NCBI GenBank assembly: GCA_034440635.1
Contig: JAOTON010000043.1
Coordinates: 620,001-684,000, forward strand
DNA: 64,000 bases
Direction of reading: 5' to 3'
DNA from: Lepas anatifera
Taxonomy: Eukaryota; Arthropoda; Thecostraca; Lepadidae
The notes below the pieces were generated by a model, which was not told where the DNA came from, made no database searches, and saw only the letters and a list, made by a program, of their open reading frames with translations. The first letter of the stretch is position 1, and every line of letters starts with the position of its first letter. Of the stretch, positions 37,146 to 49,030 are shown one piece after another. A program made the position numbers and the translations under genes.

Positions 37146-38817
37146 TAAAGAACTAGCATTCTCCAACTTAATTTAGTGCCACCATCGTCACCAACATACA
37201 TTGCATGCGCCATTAGAGCTTGTTGTGTTTCTATTAGTGATAGTCGTTAAGGAGCCACTTTTCGTGCAAAGACACCTTTCAGATAAGGTACGTTCACGAA
37301 AAAGAAAGGTCCAAGCAAGGGCCGAAGCTACGTAATATTTCGGTTTTCAAGATACAAAGGGATTGATAAAGTCTAACCTATCTGTCTTACATACTAATAA
37401 TACAATAACAAGCTTGAATTGATTTTTTCGATGCATCTTATACCTATCTGGGTCAGCTGATTGAGCGCTGGGCTCCGGCCGGCTGCTCAGAAATATGCAA
37501 TGACAGTGAGTGTGCAGCCTTGGGATCGGTTCCCCTGAGACGCTCCGGCGTTCAATATTTACTCGACGTAGGTCGGCTGGCAACTGACTGGTGAAAGGGT
37601 GCCTTGAGCAGGGCGGCCGTCCGTGCTTTGTGGGATGCTAAGTTTTGGCTTCTAAATTAACCCTTCATTGTGGGAGTCGCTCGTTCGGTAGTGGGGTCAA
37701 GGTCTCCGTGACAAGTCCCATGGTGTTTTTAGTGAGGCTCCGACTAAAAAAACAGAACTGAGAAAAACTTGCCCAAAATTAAAGATATAAATACCGACAA
37801 GGCCTTACTTGTTCACTAGAGGCAAAACACCACCGTTAACACTATGCGCTATAGTTGACTGGTCTGCGCCAGTAACTGCAATATTCCTTTAATCTGGTAT
37901 CATTATACGAAGTAAACTGATTTCTCCTTTGAAAATAGTTCAACAACTTCGGCTGTATGAAGTTTAGTTTCCTTTCGCTTGCAGGGCCGTTTTCTACGGC
38001 AAATGGGTAGTGTGTTATATTATTGCTGACTCGACAAGTTTGGGGAAATTGTTTCAAAGTAAATGACAAAAGATAACAAACTTGGGTCCAAAAGCTAGCT
38101 ACCGCGCTTTGGTTGGTAGTGAAATACTTCCATACTGAGCAGCTTTCCATATTACGCATCGAACGAAGATTTCCCATTGCGCCGTGATGACGTAACAATA
38201 TGGTGGATCGTGACCGGGGGCTGTAATCTTACCATCTTGGTTCGTTTCCTTGGTGTACGCAGCACCAGCAGGTACGTTGGGATCATTGTTGGTCTCCGGG
38301 GCGTTTTAAAAGCAATGCGACTTTTTGGTACAATCACAGACTAGACAAGTTTTAGGAACATTATTTAACGAAAATAATAAATTCGGCGTTATTTTTGCTG
38401 AAAATGGCCAATAAGCCCAATATTTCTTTTTTACCAATTTACATTTGTTAGAGACAAAAAAACTCCAAATTAGTGTGAAGACAAATCAGCTCGATAAACC
38501 TTCGCTTGGGCCACAAATAAATACGAGTACAAATTAAACTTCTAGCTAAACGGGTCGTTTTTGGGACCAAGAGATAGTTGACGATTTGTTATTTTTCTAG
38601 ACATATGCAGACGTGTTTCACGTTTGTAAGTAGCCAATAAATTAGATCAAAGACCTAAGATATAATCATGATCATCACATTATTAGGATTAGCAATGGTC
38701 ACGTGACTAACCGGGGAGGGGCCCATTAGGGGGTGAATCGTTACCCTTTTTTATCCGCAAACAGAAAATTCTGGGACAAATGAAATATCGATCGAGGTTT
38801 CTCGGCATGTTCTTCCA
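37146..38817. other. No gene recognised
   Basis: AT-rich, with no splice-supported exon, RNA gene or shared repeat. Confidence 0.45.
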
Positions 38818-38980
38818 CAGTGACGGGTCCAGAACTTCATTTCGGGGGGAAGGGGTTGGGGGCTCAAACCTCCCTCGCCATTGCCTTGGAACAGCCTCCG
38901 GCTATGTATTTACTGCAGGCACCATGACATGTCGGGGGAGGGGGTTTGAGCCCTTCTAGCCTCATTAGTATTCGCCACTG
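38818..38980. mobile_element. Probable hAT-type MITE, 163 bp
   Basis: CAGTGACGGGTCCAG at the left and TATTCGCCACTG at the right, with inner GGGGGCTCAAACC and GGGTTTGAGCCC forming a further inverted pair. The flanking 8-mers (TTCTTCCA, CTCTATCA) match at only five positions, so the duplication is decayed or the ends are misassigned. Confidence 0.55.
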
Positions 38981-39208
38981 CTCTATCACGTGGCTATCTC
39001 AGTTCAAATCCCACTAGGATGGTGGCACATTCCATTTAAGCTTTGTAAGTTCACCGATTGTCAAACGTTATAGGTCTTATGAAAGATTTCATCTGCTTGA
39101 AGCCTGTGCCTAATTGCAATTTAAAATCAGCAAACATAAACTGAGATGTTGATAGACCTCGCAGGGCTGAGCCGATGAGCACGATTATAAGTTGACAAGA
39201 CGTTTAAT

Positions 39209-39336
39209 GGCTTGCTTCCTTAAATCCCGGATGCAAAATGGAGCAAATACACTCTGATTATATATTCGGTACAGCCAACATCTTCATAATCAGTGTATTT
39301 GCTTCATTTAGAATCCAAGACTCGAGGAGGCAGGCG
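39209..39336 (+). ncRNA. Long imperfect hairpin, possible microRNA precursor or foldback repeat
   Basis: Two arms of about 50 nt around a loop of about 25 nt. The inner stem AGCAAATACACT-CTGATTAT pairs with ATAATCAG-TGTATTTGCT (one 2-nt bulge). The outer stem GGCTTGCTTCCT pairs with AGGAGGCAGGC with G-U wobbles, and the middle is bulged. The shape fits a primary microRNA, but a decayed foldback element would look similar. I do not recognise the mature sequence. Confidence 0.4.
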
Positions 39337-41164
39337 ATTAAATATCTATCAACGTATAAGCAAAGATGATTCTAACGATACAGCAGGACGATTTTAACCG
39401 GACGGCAGTGCTAGGCTAGGTGAGTATGATTCCACCCAGTCCTTAGAGAGAGCACCATAACTTGGTCAGCAAGTCAGGAGCAGTTCAGTGCCCCGGGTGG
39501 GATCGTCTTAACTACGGGGTGGACTGTGCTGGCAACCCCATTAAACTTTCGTATTTAACTCGGTGGTGTAAGTCAATTTGGGAACTTGGGACAGAGCAGG
39601 CTTCTCCCCAGTGACTTCCCCAGAGAGGCGACTGGTGCCGACCTTTCTCGAATTCCTACTACGGTGGGGGCGTGAAGTCTTGGACAGGCGTGTAGCTGCT
39701 GAGTTTCTGAACACGCCTCCCTCCGGAGCGGTAACAGCGCGCTCTGCGATGGCTGAAAACGCTGCGAGTCGTCGGAAGAAGGCACCAAAACAACTCTTTC
39801 GCAGCCCGCATTCTCGTCCCGGCTTTGCAGATCTCCGCTTTCGAATCAACATTCCGTGAAACGTCTGGCTGGCCGAGTCCCGCGGCACAGTTGGGAACAG
39901 CGAATATATTACCATCAAATTATCGGCCGCGGCCAACCGGCGTGCTGAGATACATTGACGAGTTCAATATCCACCCGCCGGCCACCCCCGCGGCTCCACA
40001 TTGCACTACCCGGGTCACAGCTCACCCAGGCACGCCCCCGGCTCGTCCCGGTGACTTGGACAAAGCACACACACACATCGATAGCTCGGCACCGATAATA
40101 ACAGCCAGCTCTCTGGTATCACCCATCGATATTTAGTACTTAGTCAATAGCCCGTTTGGCATCGCCATGGACAATAGTCAACGGCTGGTCGGGTGGCACT
40201 GGTCGCAATATTGATATGACCTGAACAAGCGGTGTCATTCAATGACTCATTAACCCGGAAAGACTGGGAGATTGTATAGGTCAGAATTGAGGAGAAATGG
40301 CTCCTTGCCGACAAGGAAAAGGTATCGACATAGCTTTAGCACCGGGGAATTCGAAGAGAAGCTGGTTGGTTTGAAAACATGTATGGCAAGGTCCAATTAT
40401 AAGCCAGTTTCTGCTGGGTAAATCGGGTGAAGGTATAGTCATACATAAACCATCTGAACTGTTCATCTCAATGGATTCAAAAACATAGCCCGACTGACGA
40501 GTGACTTTCACCGAGTAACATCTATCACTGATGCAGTGGCGATGATTTGGAGCAATGCCGGGTACATTCACATCTACGATAACCAACGCTAAACCTGTTG
40601 CTGATACAGTCTGGTTAGGAAAAAGCATGAAAAAGGGAAGGAGATCCCACCAACTGGAAAATTGAGCACCTTCATTCCAGTTGAGATTTGATACAAGCTC
40701 ATTTCATCCGCACTCCCGACGACGGACAACACGAAACAAACATGTTCATAAAGTGATATATCAACATCATCGCGCCAATGACGATTAACAACATGATCAC
40801 ATTTCCTGTATGGTAGCTCCAAAATGATACGAATAACAGATGGCACGAGGACCTTCCACCTATCCATGGCTGCCCCCGCGACACACCGGCAGCGACTCAG
40901 TGGACTGTAAATGGACCATCGCAGAGCGAACACACCCACACGTGAAAGCAACTCCAGCAGTCCGCCACCAGGCCGGCAGCGACGCAATAAAACAACAGCC
41001 TCGAGCGCACACTCCGCGGCGACTAGTGCTCTCGCGCGGCGGCCAGGTACTAGGAACTGCGACTCCGCCGCCGCCGCGCCAACCCGCCCCATTTGTACTG
41101 AACGCCCACCTGAGTTGAGTGATGCTGGCCTGGCCGGGGCCGGCGGCAGCGGCGGCGGCCCCGG
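39337..41164. other. Downstream flank of CLOCK, no other gene recognised
   Basis: Includes the expected 3' UTR of CLOCK (minus strand, below 41165). No AATAAA on the minus strand was noticed nearby. 39570-40040 and 40860-41160 are CpG-rich with open frames on both strands but no recognised domain. Confidence 0.4.
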
Positions 41165-41913
41165 CTACCTCTGGCCGTCGGGCCGGCCCGGCGGCTGCGG
41201 CTGCTCCGGCAGCTGGAACAACACCGACGGCGGACTGGTGGTGCCCGGCTGCGGCGCCGACAGCAGCAGCCGTGACAGAGGCGGCGAGGCGCCGCTCTGC
41301 GCCGGAGACGCCACCACCGCCGCCGCCGCCGAGTCACTCCTGCTGGGTATCAACGGCGTCAGGTCCACCATACCGTAGCAGGGGGTAGCGGCGTTGCCGG
41401 GCGCGGTGGCCAGCAGCAGCCGGGGCTGGATGGGGGCGGCCGAGCGCACCGCCGGCTGAGACGGCATCACCACACTACAGTTCGCCAGCAGCAGGTCGTT
41501 GATCTGAGCCAGCTCCTGCTGCTGCTGGTTGATCTTCTGCTGCAGCTGGTGGTGCTTCCACAGAAGACTGTCCTGCACTTGACGCTGGGTGGGTGTAATC
41601 TGAAGCTGGTCAGGCACCAGCTGCAACTGCTGCTGCTGCTGCTGTTGCTGTTGTTGTTGCTGTTGTTGGTGCGACTGCTGATGCTGATGGTGCTGTTGCT
41701 GCTGTTGTTGTTGCGAATGCTGATGTTGATGGTGCTGTTGCTGCTGTTGTTGTTGCGACTGCTGATGTTGATGGTGCTGTTGCTGCGGTTGTTGCTGCTG
41801 CACCACCTGAGGCTGATGATGATGCTGCGGCCGCAGCTGCGGCTGAACCTGCTCCGGATGTTGGTGGCTGTGTTGGTGTTCCTCCTGGCACTGCATTTGT
41901 TCATGCTGTTGTC

Positions 41914-41944
<31 letters not shown>

Positions 41945-43378
41945 CTGTTGTTCCTGCTGCTGTTGTTGTTCTTGCTGCTGCCTCTGCTGTTCCTGTTGCT
42001 GCCTCTGCTGCTGCTGACGCTGCTGCTCTTGCTGCTGTCGCTGCTGCTCCTGCTCCAGCTGCCTCCTCTGCTGTTGTTGAAGCTGTAGCGCCTGTACGTC
42101 CAGCGGGCTCGGGGCGCCCTCCGACTTGCAACGCGTCACTCCCGAGGTGGAAGCCGCCGACGAAGACTCGCCGGTGGACAGGTACAAGCTGTCAGCGGGA
42201 GAGGCCGGCTCGTACGCCCCGCAGGGTGACGTGCCGGCCTGCGACTGCATCGGCGACCAGAGAGGGTCGGCGTCGGTGAGGAGCGGCGCCGCCGCCGTCG
42301 GGGTGTTACACCGCAGCTTGGTGGTCTCCTGCTGCCGGCGCACCTCAGCGTAGCTCGCCACCGAGTGCGTGCACACTATGAACTCCGGCTTGGAGTTCCA
42401 CTGGTGGTAAGTGATGTAGTATTTGGTCTGGAGCCAGAGCCACTTCTGGCCCTTAGTGAGGAATCGGTAGAAGCAGCTGACACCCTGACCTACCCGCATC
42501 AGCTGTTCGTGACAGTTCGCTACCGCATGGAGATCATCACCGTGGTAGTAGTCGTACACGGACGTGCCGAGCACCTCCATGGCCGAGTAGCCGATCAGGT
42601 GCGAAGCCCGGTGGTCCAGGAACAGGAACTTCCACTCGAGACTGTGGCGCGAGGTGAACTCCTTCCTCCAGTTGCCGGCGGGCACCATCTCCCTGACCAG
42701 CTGGCAGGCCTGCAGCCGGCAGATGGCCACGTACACCGGTCCCGCCTGGTCGGTGGGCGGCTGTGCACCCGGCGCCGGCTGGTGTACGTACCCGGCCAGC
42801 TGTACCAGCTCGTACTGGGGCTGTGCAGGGCCGGCGCCGGAGCCGTCCCTGGCCGGGTCGCCCCGCCGCAGGTGCAGCATCAGAGAGAACCGGCCCGGCT
42901 CGGCACCCTCCGTCTGCAGAGGACCCCCGCGGCTCAGCAGGTCGTACAGCGCCGCGCTCTGGTCGGCCGGCATCAGCTCGTACAGCGACTGGAACAGCAC
43001 GTCCTCCGGCAGCAGCGACAGCAGCGATGCCACGTTCTCGCTCACGTACAGGATCTTGCCAAGGCTGTTGAAGGCCAGGATGAACGCGTCTAGCCCCTCG
43101 AGCATCAGCTGCGTGAACTCGTCGTTGGTAAGAAAGGAGGGTTTCCACTCCTCTCGGTGGTCTTCGTCGCGACTGCGCGCTGAGGTCTCGTTATGCGTGC
43201 GCAGGAAGGAGATGGTGGCACGCAGCACGGCCGATTTGTCCATCTTACGGCCGGCGCTGCCCACCATCCTGGCCAGCTCATTCACCAGAACATTGAACTG
43301 GTCGCGCCGCTTCTTCTCGTTAGTGTTGCGCGACTGGCGTTTGTTTTCGTCCCTGTCCTCGGTGTCCGAGCCGGACAT
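41165..43378 (-). CDS. Clk: CLOCK, circadian bHLH-PAS transcription factor, intronless coding sequence
   Basis: 737 residues from ATG at 43378 to TAG at 41165-41167. Acts in the nucleus as the partner of CYCLE/BMAL1, binding CACGTG E-boxes to drive clock genes such as period and timeless (family knowledge). bHLH spans about 13-64 (basic SRNTNEKKRRDQFN, helix 2 KMDKSAVLRATISFLRTHNE). PAS-A spans about 87-225. PAS-B spans about 240-350 and contains the signature QWNSKPEFIVCTH. A Gln-rich region runs about 432-584 with His-rich interludes. The segment at about 602-631 (LLWKHHQLQQKINQQQQELA) resembles the coiled region encoded by exon 19 of vertebrate Clock. The start is fixed by an in-frame TAG at 43520-43522 and no earlier ATG. 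CLOCK genes normally have many introns inside bHLH and PAS; none is present here, yet there are no frameshifts or stops. It could be a functional intron-less gene or a retrocopy. Confidence 0.95.
41590..42085 (-). repeat. CAG/CAA trinucleotide repeat encoding the CLOCK polyglutamine region
   Basis: Mixed CAG and CAA codons with CAC/CAT interruptions. Includes nearly identical 50-60 bp blocks encoding QQQQQHHQHQHSQ-type units (for example about 41670-41790). Such tracts vary in length between individuals. Confidence 0.9.
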
Positions 43379-43507
43379 CTCCGTGTGCACCGGCGGATGG
43401 CGCGCCCGGACAGTCTCGGCAGTCGCTGGTGGGTGAGACACCTGGCTCCACGCCTCCACCAGTGGCAGCCCGCCGGTGCGGCCTTCACGCGGCCCAGTGC
43501 CGCCTCT

Positions 43508-43577
43508 CACGTGTGCCGGCTAGGGGTCGTGGCAGACTCGCTACTTTGTGTGGCCGGTGCAGTACAAACATCACGTG
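43508..43577 (-). promoter_or_regulatory. Two CACGTG E-boxes upstream of CLOCK
   Basis: CACGTG at 43508-43513 and 43572-43577, 130 and 194 bp upstream of the start codon, 64 bp apart. CACGTG is the known target of CLOCK:CYCLE/BMAL1 and of other bHLH factors. Chance expectation is one per 4096 bp of balanced sequence, more in this GC-rich stretch. Transcription start is not mapped, so they could be promoter or 5' UTR. Confidence 0.6.
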
Positions 43578-43969
43578 ACCATCCGTCCGCCGCACCCGCC
43601 GCCAGCTAACGGCCACACAGCGCCAGCCGCACCGTCTCACCCATCTCCGCTCCGTCTCAGTACAGGTCAATGGCCATCCTCGGCGCCGACCCACTCACTC
43701 CAGCACTGTCTGCTGCTAACCTGCCGGCCTTTTCTGCCGACGCCACTACGGAGCACTACTGACCCGTTTACACCCCACCTGGCGCGACACCCGCGTCACT
43801 GGCTCTGTCACACGCCCGCACTCGCTACCACTACTGCCGGGCCTGACAGATGGCCGCCACACGGCTCTCCGCACACGGCCGCCTTCTTGTGAGCCTGCTC
43901 CTCACACTGCCGCCACCAGAGGCCTCTCGCCGGCGCAGATTTGGCGGCCAGGCGCGCGCAGAGCGCTGT
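43578..43969. other. CpG-rich gap between CLOCK and the neighbouring terminal exon
   Basis: About 390 bp of high-CpG sequence, likely the CLOCK promoter and the 3' UTR of the upstream gene, which is on the same strand. No TATA box was noticed. Confidence 0.45.
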
Positions 43970-44097
43970 CTACTTCTCGGAGCGAAGCGAGGATTTGACT
44001 CGCTGCATCCAGCCCTGCTCCATCGTCTCCATCTGCTTCAGGAACTCGTTGTTCATCACCTCGTGACACTGCTCCACAGTCAGCCCCGACGCCGAGC
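43970..44097 (-). CDS. Terminal coding exon of an unidentified gene
   Basis: On the minus strand, a good acceptor (CTGTCCGGCTGTTGCAG, ending 44098) opens an exon that stops at TAG 43970-43972. It encodes about 42 residues, including GLTVEQCHEVMNNEFLKQME and MEQGWMQRVKSSLRSEK, a plausible amphipathic helical C-terminus. The phase is 1 at the exon start. Upstream exons were not found among the repeats to the right. I do not recognise the family. The exon ends about 590 bp before the CLOCK start codon on the same strand. Confidence 0.55.
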
Positions 44098-44797
44098 CTG
44101 CAACAGCCGGACAGACCAGGGTAAGATTCGACTCCACCAGTGACAGACACACACGGCAGGTGTAACGATTACGATATTGTAGCGCTGGGGACAATGCGAC
44201 GGTCAACAACTGGGGCTGGGCAGTAGCGGAGAAACACAGTGGCGCCCTCCTGCAACTAGACATTTAACACACCACCGCTTGGGGAGGGGTCATTTCTAGC
44301 CCCCATACCTTCGTTTGGGAATTATTCCAAACCGATTTAAGCTAGAGAAGCGTCGCCTTGTGTATGTCTTAACTGGACACTTTGCAACTTTTGGCTGGAC
44401 ATGTTTGTCAGGTAAGGTCAGGTTAAACGAGTTATGACGCCATTTCTGAACCCACGTAGGGTGATTTTCCTCTTCTAAAAGGTGGTAGAATAGATCATGG
44501 TGTGACGCGGCTTCTACACTATTTGTAACATGTCTCTGAACATATCGGCATGATACTACTTATTTCGAGGTCAGGTCCATAACGACACCATAGTTTTCCA
44601 ATGTCACCAGCGGCCCAACTTTCGAATGCATTTGTGTCAGAAGTCAGAAGGTTAATCAGTTACAACAATAGGTTTGATACTACAGTTAAGGATATGTGCT
44701 TAACATTTGCATGGTAAGAAGCATGACCATGAAGGTCTTATTTGACGTTGACCAGGACACCTCGCTTATCATTGCACTCCTCCAGTCAGGACGAACA
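44098..44797. other. Intron or intergenic, nothing recognised
   Basis: Probably the intron before the 43970-44097 exon. A few AGGTCA words occur at 44410-44580, without repeat ends. Confidence 0.4.
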
Positions 44798-45391
44798 TGT
44801 CTAAGCGGGACACAACAGTGGTCTGTAACTGGGACTGTATAAGCGGAACACATCAGTGTTCAGTAACTGGGACTGTATAAGCGGGGCACAACAGTGTTCA
44901 GTAACTGGGACTGTATAAGCGGGGCACAACAGTAGTCTGTAACTGGGACTGGATAAGCGGGACACAGCAGTGGTCAGTAACTGGGACTGTATAAGCGGGG
45001 CACAACAGTAGTCTGTAACTGGGACTGGATAAGCGGGACACAGCAGTGGTCAGTAACTGGGACTGCATAAGCGGGGCACAACAGTAGTCTGTAACTGGGA
45101 CTGTATAAGCGGGGCACAACAGTAGTCTGTAACTGGGACTGGATAAGCGGGACACAGCAGTGTTCAGTAACTGGGACTGTATAAGCGGGGCACAACAGTA
45201 GTCTGTAACTGGGACTGGATAAGCGGGACACAGCAGTGGTCAGTAACTGGGACTGTATAAGCGGGGCACAACAGTAGTCTGTAACTGAGACTGTATCCGC
45301 GAGACACAACAGTGGTATGTAACTGGGACTCTATAAGCGGGGCACAACAGTGTTCAGTAACTGGGACTGTATAAGCGGGACACAGCAGTGA
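44798..45391. repeat. 38-bp minisatellite, about 15.6 copies, with 76-bp dimer order
   Basis: Unit approximates GTATAAGCGGGGCACAACAG plus TAGTCTGTAACTGGGACT. Two variants (GTATAAGCGGGG-CACAACAGTAGTCTG and GGATAAGCGGGA-CACAGCAGTGGTCAG) alternate through the middle, so the larger period is 76 bp. Confidence 0.95.
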
Positions 45392-48300
45392 CACGTATCG
45401 ACCGGAAAAGAGCCGTGACCAATACAATACAGAGAAGACACCTGACCTTAGAGCATCTATAAGAAGCATATATCACATATCTGAAGTTCTTGAGGCCATT
45501 CCAACAGGATGAGCTTCAGAATGTCTCTGTGACATCTGAGTTTTGCCCGTGGTACCACCCTGTATGTCCAGCAGGTTAAGTCACCTGAACAGGCGGCATG
45601 CACCGACCCGAGGTGACGCTGACTTCAAAATTTGGAGAATGCAGGAACGCGAGTGAGGTATATGTTATGTCCAACACAGCACCGCTTTACTCCTTTTTTG
45701 TCACCTGAACAATAATCGGGGACAACAAGCCTTTCACCGATTCAACTAAGATTGCGCTTTCTACGAAATATATAGATATCACTGTTTTCCGACTCTTGAC
45801 CCAACCGGAGCATAGTTTTAAAGCTACAACGTAACTGCGCCCAGTATTACGGAGTATCTGGTACGGATGACGGATGTGAGTGCAAATTTAACAAAAACAT
45901 GTAAAAGGAAAATGAACACCCACCTCTGGCTTTTTCATAAATGCGGTAAATGGTCTGGAAAAATAGCAAAAGAGAAAACTTAACGTTTCGGTGGACTCGC
46001 ACGACCTGGCTGAAACTCAGAAAAGGTCACGCGGCCGTTTCAGCCGACAATTCAAGACATCAAACAAAGCCGTGAGTCATAATGTTCAGCCCATTCTCAG
46101 CTAAATAAGGTACAAACTTCATCAAATCGTTATTTGATTTTTTTACAAAAAGACAAATGGACAGAAGCGAGGTAAGAGAAATAGCAGAAAGTGTTAGAAA
46201 GGCAAGCAATAGGGTGCAACACAACAGGCAAAACACTTTATACGCACAAACGGAACAAAAGTAAGAAGGCGAGCATGCTGTCAGATGAGAGTTAATAATA
46301 ACGCAAGTCGGTGGAACAAACATAAAACTGACAAACAAAAACGCAAAAAAGCAATGGAACAAACGGAGAAAACGGTACAACTAAATGAGCACAACGGAAC
46401 GAAACGAAATGAAATGAACGTAACAAGACGACGTGGCCTGACGTGGCAGCATCTTTTGAGGCAGAACAAAACGAACTGAGCTACTAGATAACCCAAAAAC
46501 ACGACAAAAAATCTAACAAATGGAGACTAGAATTAACACAAAATATAATACAAAGACAATGCTTAGTTGAGGGCCCACATATGTTTTTACTTTCAGTCAC
46601 AAGCAAAAACACAATTAAATTTACACACAACATATTTGTACAAAGATATCACCATCTTTTCCATTTTATATGTTCTTTTTCACAATGATATCAAAAGAGA
46701 GGAGAAAATGAGATCAACGTAAAAATGTGGGAAAAATTAAGAAAAAGGGCAAACACTTAAGGAGTAAATAGGAACAGATCAAACTTAAGAGCCTACTAAC
46801 AAGACGTGTAATCATAAAAAACATATTATGAGGCTAGTGAAATAAAAAACAAAACAAAAACTAAACAGACATTGACAAAATAGAAAGAGAAAATTGTGAG
46901 GCGAAATATCGCGAGTACACTTCAAGACAGTTAAAGAGGACAGGTAGCTTAAATAATGCGCAAAGTTGACAGTTAACGTGTGCATCCGGGGTGTGTTATG
47001 GGGAGGGGAGCAGGTTGTGGGGAGCACCAGCGAGTTGGTGGACTGCGCAGCACAGCACGTACAGGTGGTCGTCATCATTCTGTTCTCACACACCAACAAC
47101 GCAGCACCAACTAATGTAAGGCGGAGGAGTTATCGCTACCATCTTACAGATGTTTATGGACTCAAACGCGAGTTACAGGCTTACAAAGATAGCTCTGCAT
47201 AGTTATGACCTGGCCAAACGCCCGAGGCTATAACCCGGCAACAGTAGTCAAATCGAGCTGAGAACTGGAAAGGTGGATTTAGTACCCCAGGTAACGCCAC
47301 ATCCAAATTTCTATTCAAATCCGCAGCCTGGGCGCGTTATGCAGCGGTCCACCTGTCGAGGGAACAGCGGGAACCCGAGGTCAGATAACTCCGAAACGGC
47401 AGCCCGCGTCGCTAATTGCATCCTGGTACAAAGGTCCACCAGATTGAACGCAAGGCGCCTACTCACAGAAAACATGCACTTAGACGCGTACAAAGACACC
47501 GCCACTATTTCACGCAGTAGGCCCCCATAAAAAGCGGGGCAAATGTAACTGAATTACCTCTTAAAAGCAAGCCGGCAAGGCTTAGAATTCACTCCCAGCA
47601 CTGTGTTATGCAATGCTGTTGCTGTTGGCAAGAGCAATAGGTATTGCCATCAAACTGGAGCAGTGTCCTGACATTGGGAATTTTGCGTGGAAACCCACAC
47701 CCAGACTTGATCAATTTTGACATCCTAAATCTTGAATTTTGACATCCTAAACAAAATCATCAGAATCATCGGCTTGCAGCATCATCATCTTGCGAGGTGG
47801 TGGCCTCAATGACAGCTATTTAGTCTGCCCTCGTTTGCATCTCCTACTGGTTTTTAGCCTTGTGTTAACATGTACTGGCATTGTTTTTTATTGCTTGTTT
47901 CTGTTGTCGCAAATACATGTCTGGATCTAAATGAATAAAAATGCAGCATTATCAGTTTCCTTGTTTCAGAAGTTGAGGAATGGAAGCAGGGCCAGAACAG
48001 CAATTGAAGCCAACATACCATTCGATAAAGATGCTGCAACACTAGCTTTGTGAACCTATTACCTTCATATGGTATGCAACATTCTTTAGACAGTCCTGCC
48101 AGGGTTGATTTCAAGTGAAAATAGAACACAGCATGCATCTTTGGAGAGAAGGAAGTTCGAATACTGAAGGATTCTAGCACAAATATTTTACAATAAATAC
48201 TCAAAAGGACAGAACCATGTAAAAGAGAACATTCCTAACAATTGCTTTTTCACAAGCACAATGAGAGACCTCACAGAATGTGTAAGATAATGCCTGACAG

Positions 48301-48960
48301 CATGTCTAAACTGCGGATGCAATAAGCTGAATCAACCATATAACAAAAATAAAATCAGCCATCGACCCCTAACGTCTCTAAGCGTACTAATAAAGTAAGA
48401 GTAGTAATAATATGCCCGACTTCATAAACCACACTTTTCTCCCTCTCTCTCCTCTTTCAATAACAACAAAAGCCCCCACGCCTCACACGCTTGGGATGTA
48501 CGCTTTCGTCTTAAACATATAGCTGGGCTCAAAATAAACGCGAAGACTAGCGGCAGCGCTGACTCGCGGTACCATTGGACGAATGAAATTCAGGGACAAA
48601 TTAAAACCAGAAAAAATTGCTCGTAATTTTGCTAGCCAAAACTGATGGTTTAAACTGCCTGAGGCTAAAGCTGGTATGAGACATCATGACATTTTGACAT
48701 TCACATTGCTCGAAACCCAAGCAATCGTCACCACACCATTTTTGGAGGATACTACTGACTAAGGCCCAAGGCCTTGAAATGTAATGCTACTGACGTAATA
48801 CTTGCTTTGATGACGTCAGCTCTTTACGACTGAATTTCGGCATCCTTAGAAATCGCGCGGGCCAGGGTGAATTATAACATTTATTTTTGAAGTTTCTGTG
48901 CAAAAGAACCTTTTGAAAGTAACTGGAATTTGAAATCAGAATCTGTTCTTTTTGGAAAAA
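45392..48960. other. No gene confirmed; one weak exon candidate at 46970-47116
   Basis: AT-rich, especially 46060-46960. 46970-47116 (plus) is open, encodes VCIRGVLWGGEQVVGSTSEL followed by a hydrophobic VVVIILF stretch, and ends at AAT|GTAAGG, a fair donor. Its acceptor (GACAG) is weak, so it is only a candidate. The phrase TTTTGACATCCTAAA occurs twice at 47715-47752. Confidence 0.35.
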
Positions 48961-48969
48961 ATATTGTTT

Positions 48970-49030
48970 AGCCATATTTTGGGTCATGCCACTCAGAATT
49001 TTGAGTGGAACAATGCAAGCATTGCTAAAT
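48970..49030. repeat. Centre of an imperfect inverted repeat
   Basis: CCACTCA-GAATT-TTGAGTGG at about 48989-49008. Further out, GCTAAACAAT (left arm, read in reverse) and GCTAAATAAT (right arm) also correspond, suggesting a decayed palindrome with arms of 40-60 bp. Confidence 0.5.

Noticed and set aside
41549..42088. Leu-rich plus-strand frame of 179 codons
   Set aside because: It is the complement of the polyglutamine CAG repeat.
42365..43436. Long plus-strand open frames (242 and 260 codons) opposite CLOCK
   Set aside because: They mirror the CLOCK coding strand, a common effect of GC-rich codons; no domain is visible and CLOCK explains the region.
43379..43510. CLOCK start at a GTG at 43510 adding 44 residues
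   Set aside because: GTG is not a normal nuclear start codon in animals, and the extra peptide does not resemble CLOCK. The first ATG is at 43378, just before the bHLH.
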